NCBI RefSeq assembly: GCF_024713975.1
Contig: NC_091094.1
Coordinates: forward strand, 27,304,501 to 27,368,500
Direction of reading: 5' to 3'
DNA: 64,000 nt
Origin: Paralichthys olivaceus
Lineage: Eukaryota; Chordata; Actinopteri; Pleuronectiformes; Paralichthyidae
Made by a program: the position numbers and the translations under genes. How positions within the stretch are numbered: the first letter of the stretch is position 1; every line of letters begins with the position of its first letter. Under the pieces are notes generated by a model. The model saw nothing but the letters and a program-made list of their open reading frames with translations. It had not been told where the DNA came from and did not search any database. Below, piece after piece: positions 45,447 to 57,521 of the stretch.

Positions 45447-48400
45447 CGGCCCTCGAGAAAAGTTTAGCTAAACCGACCTAAACGCTTTTTAACATGCATT
45501 TCAATGATAGTGCTGAACCACAGTGTGGATGTAATATTCTTTTGGCCACTCTTCCGGCTGTGGCGCTGTTCCGACTTTTTCTATAGACTCTCGGTCCTCC
45601 GATATTTTTTTTTTTTCCTTCAGGCAAACCTCTAACGGCAGACGGTCATAAAAGCGTGCATATTCACTGTCTATTGTTGATGTCATTACGTGTTCTTACA
45701 GGGGCTGTGCATCATTCAAACATTCAAGTCATTTTCATTCGTCAAAGGTAAGACACGTTGTTTTATTTTCATAAAAGTTAGCCTGCTTTCTGATAACATT
45801 AGTTCGCTGCTGCTGCTTATTCGCTTGGTTGATGCGATAGAACTGCCCGGAATTAAGTTTGGGGTAATTATGGACTAAATAATGAATGAACATCATGCTA
45901 TTTGTTGAGATTGTGTGTGGTTTTTAGGTTGTTGCTTAATATTATATATTCGTCAGCGCGGTATTGACAGTAATGTCGTGTCAGCAGTTGCCTAGCACCA
46001 CTCGCAGGGTAACGCAGAAGATTTGTGGTGAAATAACACGTCAAAGTATGAATGGACATGATCGTTTTATATAGTTATTTGCATAGTTTTCATGACGTGG
46101 CGTTAAATAGTCTTGTCAGTCCGTTTATATCAATCTTTTGTTGATAAGTTAACTATAGCCTACCTCAGCATTGCTCACTTGCTAAGAGACTGACGCTACA
46201 AACGTGTGTTGAAATTACGTGATAACATGATTGTATTTCATATTTTTGTGTATCTGGTTTTGATGTCGTGATGTTAACTCATCTTTACACCATGGATCTG
46301 TTACTCCTAAGATGTCTGACTAGTTAGGCTACATATTGCATCAACTAAAACAGCTGTACTACTGAGGGATTGATACCATCTCTTTTTTTAAAATACAAAT
46401 GTGATATTAATATGTTCAAATTCATTTGGCAGAACTAGTAGTGCCAGAGTAGACTTTCAGACAAGCAGTAGAGGTCTGCCTACCGTATTAATCAAGTGTA
46501 ATAAGACTTTGATCTAGGCATTCACTTCTCCTACCCCCCCCCCCCCCCTCTCTCACACACACATAACTGCTCTCCAACTCCTGCTGCAAAGACCGTCCCA
46601 CCCCCCTGTTGTTTTCGCGCCCACACACACACACTGTGAGTAGATAAGGATCAGAGAGGTGTGATAAACTATTGTCTTGACCCTATGAACTATTTCACTG
46701 CAAGCCCCCACACACACACACGCACACACTGTACTTCCTCCCAGACTCAGAGGTGTGAGAAACTATTGTCTTTACCCTCTGAACTATTTGACTGAAGTTC
46801 ATAGAAGATAACCCAAACTTATGTTTTTACTTTATGGTAGGTCAAGATGCAGAGGGTGGTGTTCTTCCCAGGTAAACTCAGTGTTGTGTTCCGCAAGGGA
46901 CCAGGTGGATTTCTCTTACAGGAACCCTCTGCAGAAGCCAGACGGATCAAGGATGACCCCACTCGTCAGGACAGGTCTGCCCTGAGAGAGGACCTCGTGC
47001 GGCAGAATGCCCTGGCTGCGGTTCGTCAGAGAGGGGGTGATGCCTCAGACAGGACGGAGGTGCTAGGAGACTACATCCTGCAGTTTGGCAAGTATAAAGG
47101 GAAGGCTTTCAGGTGGCTTTTGGAGAATGATGTTGGCTCTACATGTTACCTTGTCAAGGATATGCGTAAGGAGGAGGCTGCAGGTCGTTTCAGGCCCGAG
47201 GGGCATAGCAAGGATAGTCTACTGTCCTTTGTGAATTATGCTCTGAGTTTTGCAGAGATCCAGTCTCTCCTCGCCTACGAGGCCAGGGGAGAGGGTGTGG
47301 TGACAGCCACATCAGAGGACGACCAGCTGGTTGGCTTTGGCGACAGGGCCAAGAGCACCTGGAAGGAGGAAGAGACAAGACCCACAACCAGGCCCACAAC
47401 CACACCCACAACCAACAGTCCGCCTCTGCAGATTCTGCCGCTTGGAACTGAAACAGGGACCAAACAGCCCTCACATTCACACGGGCTTCCCTGGAGTGGC
47501 AGGGAAATACATTTATGCCCATCAAAGGTGTACTCTTTGTACAGAGATAAGGGCATGGCCAAGGAGATGAGCTGGCCCGAGTTTCAGCAGTCTCCTTTCT
47601 ATGAGGCTGAGAGACAAAGAACTGTGGAAGAAAGGAAGAAAAGATTTCCCTGTATACCCATTGTTTGTACCCATTTTATTTGATTTTATTTCATTATTGT
47701 TTATTTAATTATTGTTCTTAATGTTTCTTATTTGACTTGTGTATATGTCTCTAGACGTACAGGTTCTTTGTCTGTGTATATGTAAATAGACTACAAATTA
47801 ATAGTTGTAAAACAAAGTGTACATATATTGTTTTTCTTTTCTTTTTTTCTTTTATTTATGTGTGAATGCATGAAAATGTACACACCAGAAACTAGTTTGG
47901 TTTGTTTGTTGTGTTCTTTTTTTTTAATTTTATTTATTTATTTTACAAATGTCTGAATGTATGAATGTGTGAAAGGTATATATGCCAGTATGTAGAAACT
48001 TGATCTTTTGTGCATAGTTTGGACTGTTTTGTTGTACAGATGTAGTGCTCTGTTGTTAACAATCGTTTGGATGTAAATAAGTCAATGCTTCCGTCTAGTC
48101 TTCTGTATGAAAGTAAATAGATTGTAAACATGAAAAGGTTCATATGTTATTGGGTTATTATGTTAATTGTCCTGCATGGTTATATGTCTATAGATCATAG
48201 GTTCTTTAGACTTCTGTTGAGCTGAATATAGCTGTATAGTTTTTTCTTTTACTTATATTTTTTACTTACTTTAACATTATTGCATGACCAGAAACACCAG
48301 TTTTCTACTTGTCATATTAACTAGCACTGTATCTATCACTATATACTCCCCCTCCCTATGTATGTACTGTGTCATTGTCATATCTAATTGTTGTCTTAAA

Positions 48401-48762
48401 TTATCTATATTATTTCTAAAACTTTACTTACAGTCCAATTATTTCATTTGTCATATATGCATTATTTCACATGTTCATAAATAAAACTGGAACTTTCTTT
48501 GAAATACTGCACACTGCCTTTTTGTCCTGCTTAAATAAAAACAATATAGTAGTCATAGTAGTCATGAGTCATAAGAATTAATTGTTAATCTCCACGTATT
48601 TTCAATGCTTTTTACTCAGAAATATCACGTTCAATAACACCGCGATCGGGATGCGAACCCCGTCTTTTGGGGAATCGGAAATAAATAAATAAATGAACGG
48701 ACCCAGAGAGAATGCTTCGATCCTATTGGCTTGCTGGACTGGTCCAGTATTCTCGACTGGCC
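45447..48762 (+). mobile_element. tRNA-Gly-targeting DNA transposon, copy 4 (Dada-like)
   Basis: A 3,316-bp element with CCCGCG at 45441-45446 and 48763-48768. It has the copy 3-6 subfamily 5' region. It shares with copy 5 the changes CACTATATAC (near 48340) and ACAGTCC (near 48432), so those two are closest relatives in the 3' half. The short exon matches 4381-4426 in sequence (45690-45878 region) and the intron CA runs are short. Confidence 0.8.
46847..47683 (+). CDS. element-borne protein with ExoX-C-like FGKYKG domain (278 aa)
   Basis: Same ATG and splice-acceptor context as copy 1. FGKYKG and WLLENDVG are intact, and the Thr/Pro stretch is two residues shorter (six bases fewer). The usual TGA reads AGA here (change at 47642), so the frame runs on into former 3' UTR and ends about a dozen codons later. 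Like copies 1 and 2 it lacks the extra T, so the N-terminal domain and the SWPEFQQ segment share one frame. Product and role are unknown; see the copy at 5546-6349. Confidence 0.5.
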   Translation: MQRVVFFPGKLSVVFRKGPGGFLLQEPSAEARRIKDDPTRQDRSALREDLVRQNALAAVRQRGGDASDRTEVLGDYILQFGKYKGKAFRWLLENDVGSTCYLVKDMRKEEAAGRFRPEGHSKDSLLSFVNYALSFAEIQSLLAYEARGEGVVTATSEDDQLVGFGDRAKSTWKEEETRPTTRPTTTPTTNSPPLQILPLGTETGTKQPSHSHGLPWSGREIHLCPSKVYSLYRDKGMAKEMSWPEFQQSPFYEAERQRTVEERKKRFPCIPIVCTHFI

Positions 48763-48768
48763 CCCGCG

Positions 48769-48804
48769 TGGCAGGCGAGAATTCTACCACTGAACCACCA
48801 ATGC
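48769..48804 (-). pseudogene. tRNA-Gly-GCC: tRNA-Gly 5' half, split by element copy 4
   Basis: Acceptor 5' strand to A37; partner of 45412-45446. Confidence 0.95.
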
Positions 48805-49234
48805 TTGCTTTGATGTTGTTTTTCGACTTTTTTTTTTTCGAGAACTCCCACTTAAGGGACCAGCATGCCCTGCCAGGGCAGTTTATCTGATGTGTAAACC
48901 ACTTCAAAGACCCCCTACCTTTACACTTTTCTGACATCCGATTGAGAGAGGGGTGCCCGACCATTCCTGTTATGTTCAACAGATATATTCACAACCGCTT
49001 CTCGGTGTGACTGGCCAAGTGTGTAGAGGTAAGAGAGGAGCAGGGTTAATATTTCTCTCTCAAGCCTGACATAACTATTTCTGTTACTTTTCATGTGAAC
49101 AACCAAGTGAAAGACTATAAAGAGAATGTCTGGACACGTACAAACATGTGCTCTCTGATGTCATTGACCAATACTCTATGGAATGCAGAGCCTGTAGTTG
49201 GAAGGTTGCTCATACCCTCATGTAATAAGACAGA

Positions 49235-49307
49235 TGCCCCGTGTGAGGGTTGAACTCACGACCTTCAGATTATGAGACTGACGCGCTGCCTACTGCGCCA
49301 ACGAGGC
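49235..49307 (-). tRNA. tRNA-Met-CAT: tRNA-Met(CAU), elongator
   Basis: Gene identical to 447-519, with the A8 flank variant; the only intact tRNA gene in its block. Confidence 0.97.
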
Positions 49308-50115
49308 CTATTTTATGAACAAAATGTGTGCCAAAAAAAATCTATATTTAAAAGTGACGGAACTACAAAATACCATTTGTCAGTCAAAATAGTTCGGTCC
49401 AAATGTTACATGCCGTACGGACAGGACCAATGTTGCTGTAGAAACTTTGAATCATCTAGAAGAAGAATCATCAGGAGAAGACCTATCCACACTTTTAAAG
49501 TAATTATGAACCAGTCCACAGTGAGCATTGGAATGCAAATACCTTAATCTGCTTGATGGCCAAGAACCTCACACCTGGAGCAGGGTGTGGCTAGCAGCTC
49601 AGCTGGCCTCTAATGCAAACGACTGGCCAAGTGCAAAAGTCATTTAGACTTGAAAAACACTCTTGATTCTAAAAGTTTCTACTTCATTCCCAAACCCTGT
49701 AAACAGACTCCTGGGTGGTACAGAAATGCAAAACACTACTTGTCTGTCACATAACCATGCATTCAATCCAATGTCTCACAATTCAACATACATGTGTGTA
49801 TTCTAGAACATTGCTGTCCAGTACTGTGTCCAAATGGTCCAAATGTTCCAGAACAAGAGTCATAAAGAGATAACGCTCAGTGTTTGTAAAGTCATTTCGA
49901 GCCAGTTAACTGTGAGCCTTACAAATCAATAATGTTAATCCACTTGGCGGCCCAAAGGCTCACACCTGGGACAGGGTGGGGCTAGCAGCCCATGTGGCCT
50001 CTACTGCAAATGACAGCCCCAATACCAATGCACTTTCGACTAGAAGGATGGTATACACATACCGATCACTATACCCACCACGGGTGGTGCAACTCATTGG
50101 CTAAAGGTAGTATGA

Positions 50116-50150
50116 TGCATTAGCCGGGAATCGAACCCGGGCCTCCCGCG
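50116..50150 (-). pseudogene. tRNA-Gly-GCC: tRNA-Gly 3' half, split by element copy 5
   Basis: From nucleotide 38 to the 3' end; the 5' half is at 53486-53521. Confidence 0.95.
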
Positions 50151-53100
50151 CGGCCCTCGAGAAAAGTTTAGCTAAACCGACCTAAACGCTTTTTAACATG
50201 CATTTCAATGATAGTGCTGAACCACAGTGTGGATGTAATATTCTTTTGGCCACTCTTCCGGCTGTGGCGCTGTTCCGACTTTTTCTATAGACTCTCGGTC
50301 CTCCGATATTTTTTTTTTTTCCTTCAGGCAAACCTCTAACGGCAGACGGTCATAAAAGCGTGCATATTCACTGTCTATTGTTGATGTCATTACGTGTTCT
50401 TACAGGGGCTGTGCATCATTCAAACATTCAAGTCATTTTCATTCGTCAAAGGTAAGACACGTTGTTTTATTTTCATAAAAGTTAGCCTGCTTTCTGATAA
50501 CATTAGTTCGCTGCTGCTGCTTATTCGCTTGGTTGATGCGATAGAACTGCCCGGAATTAAGTTTGGGGTAATTATGGACTAAATAATGAATGAACATCAT
50601 GCTATTTGTTGAGATTGTGTGTGGCTTTTAGGTTGTTGCTTAATATTATATATTCGTCAGCGCGGTATTGACAGTAATGTCGTGTCAGCAGTTGCTTAGC
50701 ACCACTCGCAGGGTAACGCAGAAGATTTGTGGTGAAATAACACGTCAAAGTATGAATGGACATGATCGTTTTATATAGCTATATGCATAGTTTTCATGAC
50801 GTGGCGTTAAATAGTCTTGTCAGTCCGTTTATATCAATCTTTTGTTGATAAGTTAACTATAGCCTACCTCAGCATTGCTCACTTGCTAAGAGACTGACGC
50901 TACAAACGTGTGTTGAAATTACGTGATAACATGATTGTATTTCATATTTTTGTGTATCTGGTTTTGATGTCGTGATGTTAACTCATCTTTACACCATGGA
51001 TCTGTTACTCCTAAGATGTCTGACTAGTTAGGCTACATATTGCATCAACTAAAACAGCTGTACTACTAAGGGATTGATACCATCTCTTTTTTTAAAATAC
51101 AAATGTGATATTAATATGTTCAAATTCATTTGGCAGAACTAGTAGTGCCAGAGTAGACTTTCAGACAAGCAGTAGAGGTCTGCCTACTGTATTAATCAAG
51201 TGTAATAAGACTTTGATCTAGGCATTCACTTCTCCTACCCCCCCTCTCTCTCACACACACATAACTGCTCTCCAACTCCTGCTGCAAAGACCGTCCCACC
51301 CCCCTGTTGTTTTCGCGCCCACACACACACCCACACACACACACTCTGTGAGTAGATAAGGATCAGAGAGGTGTGATAAACTATTGTCTTGACCCTATGA
51401 ACTATTTCACTGCAAGCCCCCCCACACACACACGCACACACTGTACTTCCTCCCAGACTCAGAGGTGTGAGAAACTATTGTCTTTACCCTCTGAACTATT
51501 TGACTGAAGTTCATAGAAGATAACCCAAACTTATGTTTTTACTTTATGGTAGGTCAAGATGCAGAGGGTGGTGTTCTTCCCAGGTAAGCTCAGTGTTGTG
51601 TTCCGCAAGGGACCAGGTGGATTTCTCTTACAGGAACCCTCTGCAGAAGCCAGACGGATCAAGGATGACCCCACTCGTCAGGACAGGTCTGCCCTGAGAG
51701 AGGACCTCGTGCGGCAGAATGCCCTGGCTGCGGTTCGTCAGAGAGGGGGTGATGCCTCAGACAGGACGGAGGTGCTAGGAGACTACATCCTGCAGTTTGG
51801 CAAGTATAAAGGGAAGGCTTTCAGGTGGCTTTTGGAGAATGATGTTGGCTCTACATGTTACCTTGTCAAGGATATGCGTAAGGAGGAGGCTGCAGGTCGT
51901 TTCAGGCCCGAGGGGCATAGCAAGGATAGTCTACTGTCCTTTGTGAATTATGCTCTGAGTTTTGCAGAGATCCAGTCTCTCCTCGCCTACGAGGCCAGGG
52001 GAGAGGGTGTGGTGACAGCCACATCAGAGGACGACCAGCTGGTTGGCTTTGGCGACAGGGCCAAGAGCACCTGGAAGGAGGAAGAGACAAGACCCACAAC
52101 CAGACCCACAACCACACCCACAACCAACAGTCCGCCTCTGCAGATTCTGCCGCTTGGAACTGAAACAGGGACCAAACAGCCCTCACATTCACACGGGCTT
52201 CCCTGGAGTGGCAGGGAAATACATTTATTGCCCATCAAAGGTGTACTCTTTGTACAGAGATAAGGGCATGGCCAAGGAGATGAGCTGGCCCGAGTTTCAG
52301 CAGTCTCCTTTCTATGAGGCTGAGAGACAAAGAACTGTGGAAGAAAGGAAGAAATGATTTCCCTGTATACCCATTGTTTGTACCCATTTTATTTGATTTT
52401 ATTTCATTATTGTTTATTTAATTATTGTTCTTAATGTTTCTTATTTGACTTGTGTATATGTCTCTAGACGTACAGGTTCTTTGTCTGTGTATATGTAAAT
52501 AGACTACAAATTAATAGTTGTAAAACAAAGTGTACATATATTGTTTTTCTTTTCTTTTTTTCTTTTCTTTATGTGTGAATGCATGAAAATGTACACACCA
52601 GAAACTAGTTTGGTTTGTTTGTTGTGTTCTTTTTTTTTTAATTTATTTATTTATTTTACAAATGTCTGAATGTATGAATGTGTGAAAGGTATATATGCCA
52701 GTATGTAGAAACTTGATCTTTTGTGCATAGTTTGGACTGTTTTGTTGTACAGATGTACTTAGTGCTCTGTTGTTAACAATCGTTTGGATGTAAATAAGTC
52801 AATGCTTCCGTCTAGTCTTCTGTATGAAAGTAAATAGATTGTAAACATGAAAAGGTTCATATGTTATTGGGTTATTATGTTAATTGTCCTGCATGGTTAT
52901 ATGTCTATAGATCATAGGTTCTTTAGACTTCTGTTGAGCTGAATATAGCTGTATAGTTTTTTCTTTTACTTATATTTTTTACTTACTTTAACATTATTGC
53001 ATGACCAGAAACACCAGTTTTCTACTTGTCATATTAACTAGCACTGTATCTATCACTATATACTCCCCCTCCCTATGTATGTACTGTGTCATTGTCATAT

Positions 53101-53479
53101 CTAATTGTTGTCTTAAATTATCTATATTATTTCTAAAACTTTACTTACAGTCCAATTATTTCATTTGTCATATATGCATTATTTCACATGTTCATAAATA
53201 AAACTGGAACTTTCTTTGAAATACTGCACACTGCCTTTTTGTCCTGCTTAAATAAAAACAATATAGTGGTCATAGTAGTCATGAGTCATAAGAATTAATT
53301 GTTAATCTCCACGTATTTTCAATGCTTTTTACTCAGAAATATCACGTTCAATAACACCGCGATCGGGATGCGAACCCCGTCTTTTGGGGAATCGGAAATA
53401 AATAAATAAATGAACGGACCCAGAGAGAATGCTTCGATCCTATTGGCTTGCTGGACTGGTCCAGTATTCTCGACTGGCC
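50151..53479 (+). mobile_element. tRNA-Gly-targeting DNA transposon, copy 5 (Dada-like)
   Basis: A 3,329-bp element with CCCGCG at 50145-50150 and 53480-53485. Subfamily as copy 3. Its ORF has the extra T of copy 3, but its 3' UTR variants match copy 4, so its halves have different closest relatives, which suggests exchange between copies. Confidence 0.8.
51559..52263 (+). CDS. element-borne FGKYKG-domain protein, frameshifted form (234 aa)
   Basis: Intact from the ATG through FGKYKGK and the Thr/Pro stretch. At the extra T (about 52228) the frame leaves the SWPEFQQ segment and ends at a TAA soon after (HLLPIKGVLFVQR). In this copy the C-terminal segment instead continues the overlapping frame 52043-52357, which holds CRFC at its centre and HIH about ten residues on. 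That overlapping frame looks like true coding sequence, so an ancestral protein may have passed from one frame to the other within the Thr/Pro region. Function unknown. Confidence 0.5.
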   Translation: MQRVVFFPGKLSVVFRKGPGGFLLQEPSAEARRIKDDPTRQDRSALREDLVRQNALAAVRQRGGDASDRTEVLGDYILQFGKYKGKAFRWLLENDVGSTCYLVKDMRKEEAAGRFRPEGHSKDSLLSFVNYALSFAEIQSLLAYEARGEGVVTATSEDDQLVGFGDRAKSTWKEEETRPTTRPTTTPTTNSPPLQILPLGTETGTKQPSHSHGLPWSGREIHLLPIKGVLFVQR

Positions 53480-53485
53480 CCCGCG

Positions 53486-53521
53486 TGGCAGGCGAGAATT
53501 CTACCACTGAACCACCAATGC
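53486..53521 (-). pseudogene. tRNA-Gly-GCC: tRNA-Gly 5' half, split by element copy 5
   Basis: Acceptor 5' strand to A37; partner of 50116-50150. Confidence 0.95.
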
Positions 53522-53890
53522 TTGCTTTGATGTTGTTTTTCGACTTTTTTTTTTTCGAGAACTCCCACTTAAGGGACCAGCATGCCCTGCCAGGGCAGTT
53601 TATCTGATGTGTAAACCACTTCAAAGACCCCCTACCTTTACACTTTTCTGACATCCGATTGAGAGAGGGGTGCCCGACCATTCCTGTTATGTTCAACAGA
53701 TATATTCACAACCGCTTCTCGGTGTGACTGGCCAAGTGTGTAGAGGTAAGAGAGGAGCAGGGTTAATATTTCTCTCTCAAGCCTGACATAACTATTTCTG
53801 TTACTTTTCATGTGAACAACCAAGTGAAAGACTATAAAGAGAATGTCTGGACACGTACAAACATGTGCTCTCTGATGTCATTGACCAATA

Positions 53891-53914
53891 CGCTGCCTAC
53901 TGCGCCAACGAGGC
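53891..53914 (-). pseudogene. tRNA-Met-CAT: tRNA-Met fragment (5' 24 nt)
   Basis: Only the 5' acceptor strand and most of the D arm remain. A 110-bp deletion (equivalent to 386-495 in the first monomer) removed the anticodon, the T arm and the downstream flank, with one base of microhomology at the join. The B box is gone, so it cannot be expressed as tRNA. Confidence 0.95.
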
Positions 53915-54722
53915 CTATTTTATGAACAAAATGTGTGCCAAAGAAAATCTATATTTAAAAGTGACGGAACTACAAAATACCATTTGTCAGTCAAAATAGT
54001 TCGGTCCAAATGTTACATGCCGTACGGACAGGACCAATGTTGCTGTAGAAACTTTGAATCATCTAGAAGAAGAATCATCAGGAGAAGACCTATCCACACT
54101 TTTAAAGTAATTATGAACCAGTCCACAGTGAGCATTGGAATGCAAATACCTTAATCTGCTTGATGGCCAAGAACCTCACACCTGGAGCAGGGTGTGGCTA
54201 GCAGCTCAGCTGGCCTCTAATGCAAACGACTGGCCAAGTGCAAAAGTCATTTAGACTTGAAAAACACTCTTGATTCTAAAAGTTTCTACTTCATTCCCAA
54301 ACCCTGTAAACAGACTCCTGGGTGGTACAGAAATGCAAAACACTACTTGTCTGTCACATAACCATGCATTCAATCCAATGTCTCACAATTCAACATACAT
54401 GTGTGTATTCTAGAACATTGCTGTCCAGTACTGTGTCCAAATGGTCCAAATGTTCCAGAACAAGAGTCATAAAGAGATAACGCTCAGTGTTTGTAAAGTC
54501 ATTTCGAGCCAGTTAACTGTGAGCCTTACAAATCAATAATGTTAATCCACTTGGCGGCCCAAAGGCTCACACCTGGGACAGGGTGGGGCTAGCAGCCCAT
54601 GTGGCCTCTACTGCAAATGACAGCCCCAATACCAATGCACTTTCGACTAGAAGGATGGTATACACATACCGATCACTATACCCACCACGGGTGGTGCAAC
54701 TCATTGGCTAAAGGTAGTATGA

Positions 54723-54793
54723 TGCATTAGCCGGGAATCGAACCCGGGCCTCCCGCGTGGCAGGCGAGAATTCTACCACTGAACCACCAATGC
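54723..54793 (-). tRNA. tRNA-Gly-GCC: tRNA-Gly(GCC)
   Basis: Identical to 1328-1398. Confidence 0.97.
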
Positions 54794-55223
54794 TTGCTTT
54801 GATGTTGTTTTTCGACTTTTTTTTTTTCGAGAACTCCCACTTAAGGGACCAGCATGCCCTGCCAGGGCAGTTTATCTGATGTGTAAACCACTTCAAAGAC
54901 CCCCTACCTTTACACTTTTCTGACATCCGATTGAGAGAGGGGTGCCCGACCATTCCTGTTATGTTCAACAGATATATTCACAACCGCTTCTCGGTGTGAC
55001 TGGCCAAGTGTGTAGAGGTAAGAGAGGAGCAGGGTTAATATTTCTCTCTCAAGCCTGACATAACTATTTCTGTTACTTTTCATGTGAACAACCAAGTGAA
55101 AGACTATAAAGAGAATGTCTGGACACGTACAAACATGTGCTCTCTGATGTCATTGACCAATACTCTATGGAATGCAGAGCCTGTAGTTGGAAGGTTGCTC
55201 ATACCCTCATGTAATAAGACAGA

Positions 55224-55296
55224 TGCCCCGTGTGAGGGTTGAACTCACGACCTTCAGATTATGAGACTGACGCGCTGCCTACTGCGCCAACGAGGC
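55224..55296 (-). tRNA. tRNA-Met-CAT: tRNA-Met(CAU), elongator
   Basis: Gene identical to 447-519; it carries the A8 flank variant. Confidence 0.97.
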
Positions 55297-56104
55297 CTAT
55301 TTTATGAACAAAATGTGTGCCAAAAAAAATCTATATTTAAAAGTGACGGAACTACAAAATACCATTTGTCAGTCAAAATAGTTCGGTCCAAATGTTACAT
55401 GCCGTACGGACAGGACCAATGTTGCTGTAGAAACTTTGAATCATCTAGAAGAAGAATCATCAGGAGAAGACCTATCCACACTTTTAAAGTAATTATGAAC
55501 CAGTCCACAGTGAGCATTGGAATGCAAATACCTTAATCTGCTTGATGGCCAAGAACCTCACACCTGGAGCAGGGTGTGGCTAGCAGCTCAGCTGGCCTCT
55601 AATGCAAACGACTGGCCAAGTGCAAAAGTCATTTAGACTTGAAAAACACTCTTGATTCTAAAAGTTTCTACTTCATTCCCAAACCCTGTAAACAGACTCC
55701 TGGGTGGTACAGAAATGCAAAACACTACTTGTCTGTCACATAACCATGCATTCAATCCAATGTCTCACAATTCAACATACATGTGTGTATTCTAGAACAT
55801 TGCTGTCCAGTACTGTGTCCAAATGGTCCAAATGTTCCAGAACAAGAGTCATAAAGAGATAACGCTCAGTGTTTGTAAAGTCATTTCGAGCCAGTTAACT
55901 GTGAGCCTTACAAATCAATAATGTTAATCCACTTGGCGGCCCAAAGGCTCACACCTGGGACAGGGTGGGGCTAGCAGCCCATGTGGCCTCTACTGCAAAT
56001 GACAGCCCCAATACCAATGCACTTTCGACTAGAAGGATGGTATACACATACCGATCACTATACCCACCACGGGTGGTGCAACTCATTGGCTAAAGGTAGT
56101 ATGA

Positions 56105-56175
56105 TGCATTAGCCGGGAATCGAACCCAGGCCTCCCGCGTGGCAGGCGAGAATTCTACCACTGAACCACCAATGC
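56105..56175 (-). tRNA. tRNA-Gly-GCC: tRNA-Gly(GCC), T-stem variant
   Basis: One change from 1328-1398: T-stem CCGGG becomes CTGGG, turning C50-G64 into a U-G wobble pair. The stem should still form and the B box is unchanged, so it is probably functional. The same variant is at 63337-63407. Confidence 0.95.
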
Positions 56176-56605
56176 TTGCTTTGATGTTGTTTTTCGACTT
56201 TTTTTTTTTCGAGAACTCCCACTTAAGGGACCAGCATGCCCTGCCAGGGCAGTTTATCTGATGTGTAAACCACTTCAAAGACCCCCTACCTTTACACTTT
56301 TCTGACATCCGATTGAGAGAGGGGTGCCCGACCATTCCTGTTATGTTCAACAGATATATTCACAACCGCTTCTCGGTGTGACTGGCCAAGTGTGTAGAGG
56401 TAAGAGAGGAGCAGGGTTAATATTTCTCTCTCAAGCCTGACATAACTATTTCTGTTACTTTTCATGTGAACAACCAAGTGAAAGACTATAAAGAGAATGT
56501 CTGGACACGTACAAACATGTGCTCTCTGATGTCATTGACCAATACTCTATGGAATGCAGAGCCTGTAGTTGGAAGGTTGCTCATACCCTCATGTAATAAG
56601 ACAGA

Positions 56606-56678
56606 TGCCCCGTGTGAGGGTTGAACTCACGACCTTCAGATTATGAGACTGACGCGCTGCCTACTGCGCCAACGAGGC
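56606..56678 (-). tRNA. tRNA-Met-CAT: tRNA-Met(CAU), elongator
   Basis: Identical to 447-519. Confidence 0.97.
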
Positions 56679-57486
56679 CTATTTTATGAACAAAATGTGT
56701 GCCAAAGAAAATCTATATTTAAAAGTGACGGAACTACAAAATACCATTTGTCAGTCAAAATAGTTCGGTCCAAATGTTACATGCCGTACGGACAGGACCA
56801 ATGTTGCTGTAGAAACTTTGAATCATCTAGAAGAAGAATCATCAGGAGAAGACCTATCCACACTTTTAAAGTAATTATGAACCAGTCCACAGTGAGCATT
56901 GGAATGCAAATACCTTAATCTGCTTGATGGCCAAGAACCTCACACCTGGAGCAGGGTGTGGCTAGCAGCTCAGCTGGCCTCTAATGCAAACGACTGGCCA
57001 AGTGCAAAAGTCATTTAGACTTGAAAAACACTCTTGATTCTAAAAGTTTCTACTTCATTCCCAAACCCTGTAAACAGACTCCTGGGTGGTACAGAAATGC
57101 AAAACACTACTTGTCTGTCACATAACCATGCATTCAATCCAATGTCTCACAATTCAACATACATGTGTGTATTCTAGAACATTGCTGTCCAGTACTGTGT
57201 CCAAATGGTCCAAATGTTCCAGAACAAGAGTCATAAAGAGATAACGCTCAGTGTTTGTAAAGTCATTTCGAGCCAGTTAACTGTGAGCCTTACAAATCAA
57301 TAATGTTAATCCACTTGGCGGCCCAAAGGCTCACACCTGGGACAGGGTGGGGCTAGCAGCCCATGTGGCCTCTACTGCAAATGACAGCCCCAATACCAAT
57401 GCACTTTCGACTAGAAGGATGGTATACACATACCGATCACTATACCCACCACGGGTGGTGCAACTCATTGGCTAAAGGTAGTATGA

Positions 57487-57521
57487 TGCATTAGCCGGGA
57501 ATCGAACCCGGGCCTCCCGCG
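57487..57521 (-). pseudogene. tRNA-Gly-GCC: tRNA-Gly 3' half, split by element copy 6
   Basis: From nucleotide 38 to the 3' end; the 5' half is at 61990-62025. Confidence 0.95.

Larger units (their letters stand above)
48763..50150. repeat. tRNA array block 5 (one monomer)
   Basis: A single monomer between element copies 4 and 5, with one intact Met gene and only Gly halves at its two ends. No working Gly gene lies between 44100 and 54723. Confidence 0.97.
53480..57521. repeat. tRNA array block 6
   Basis: Two intact Met, one Met fragment and two intact Gly genes between element copies 5 and 6. The first monomer has a 110-bp deletion. Confidence 0.97.
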
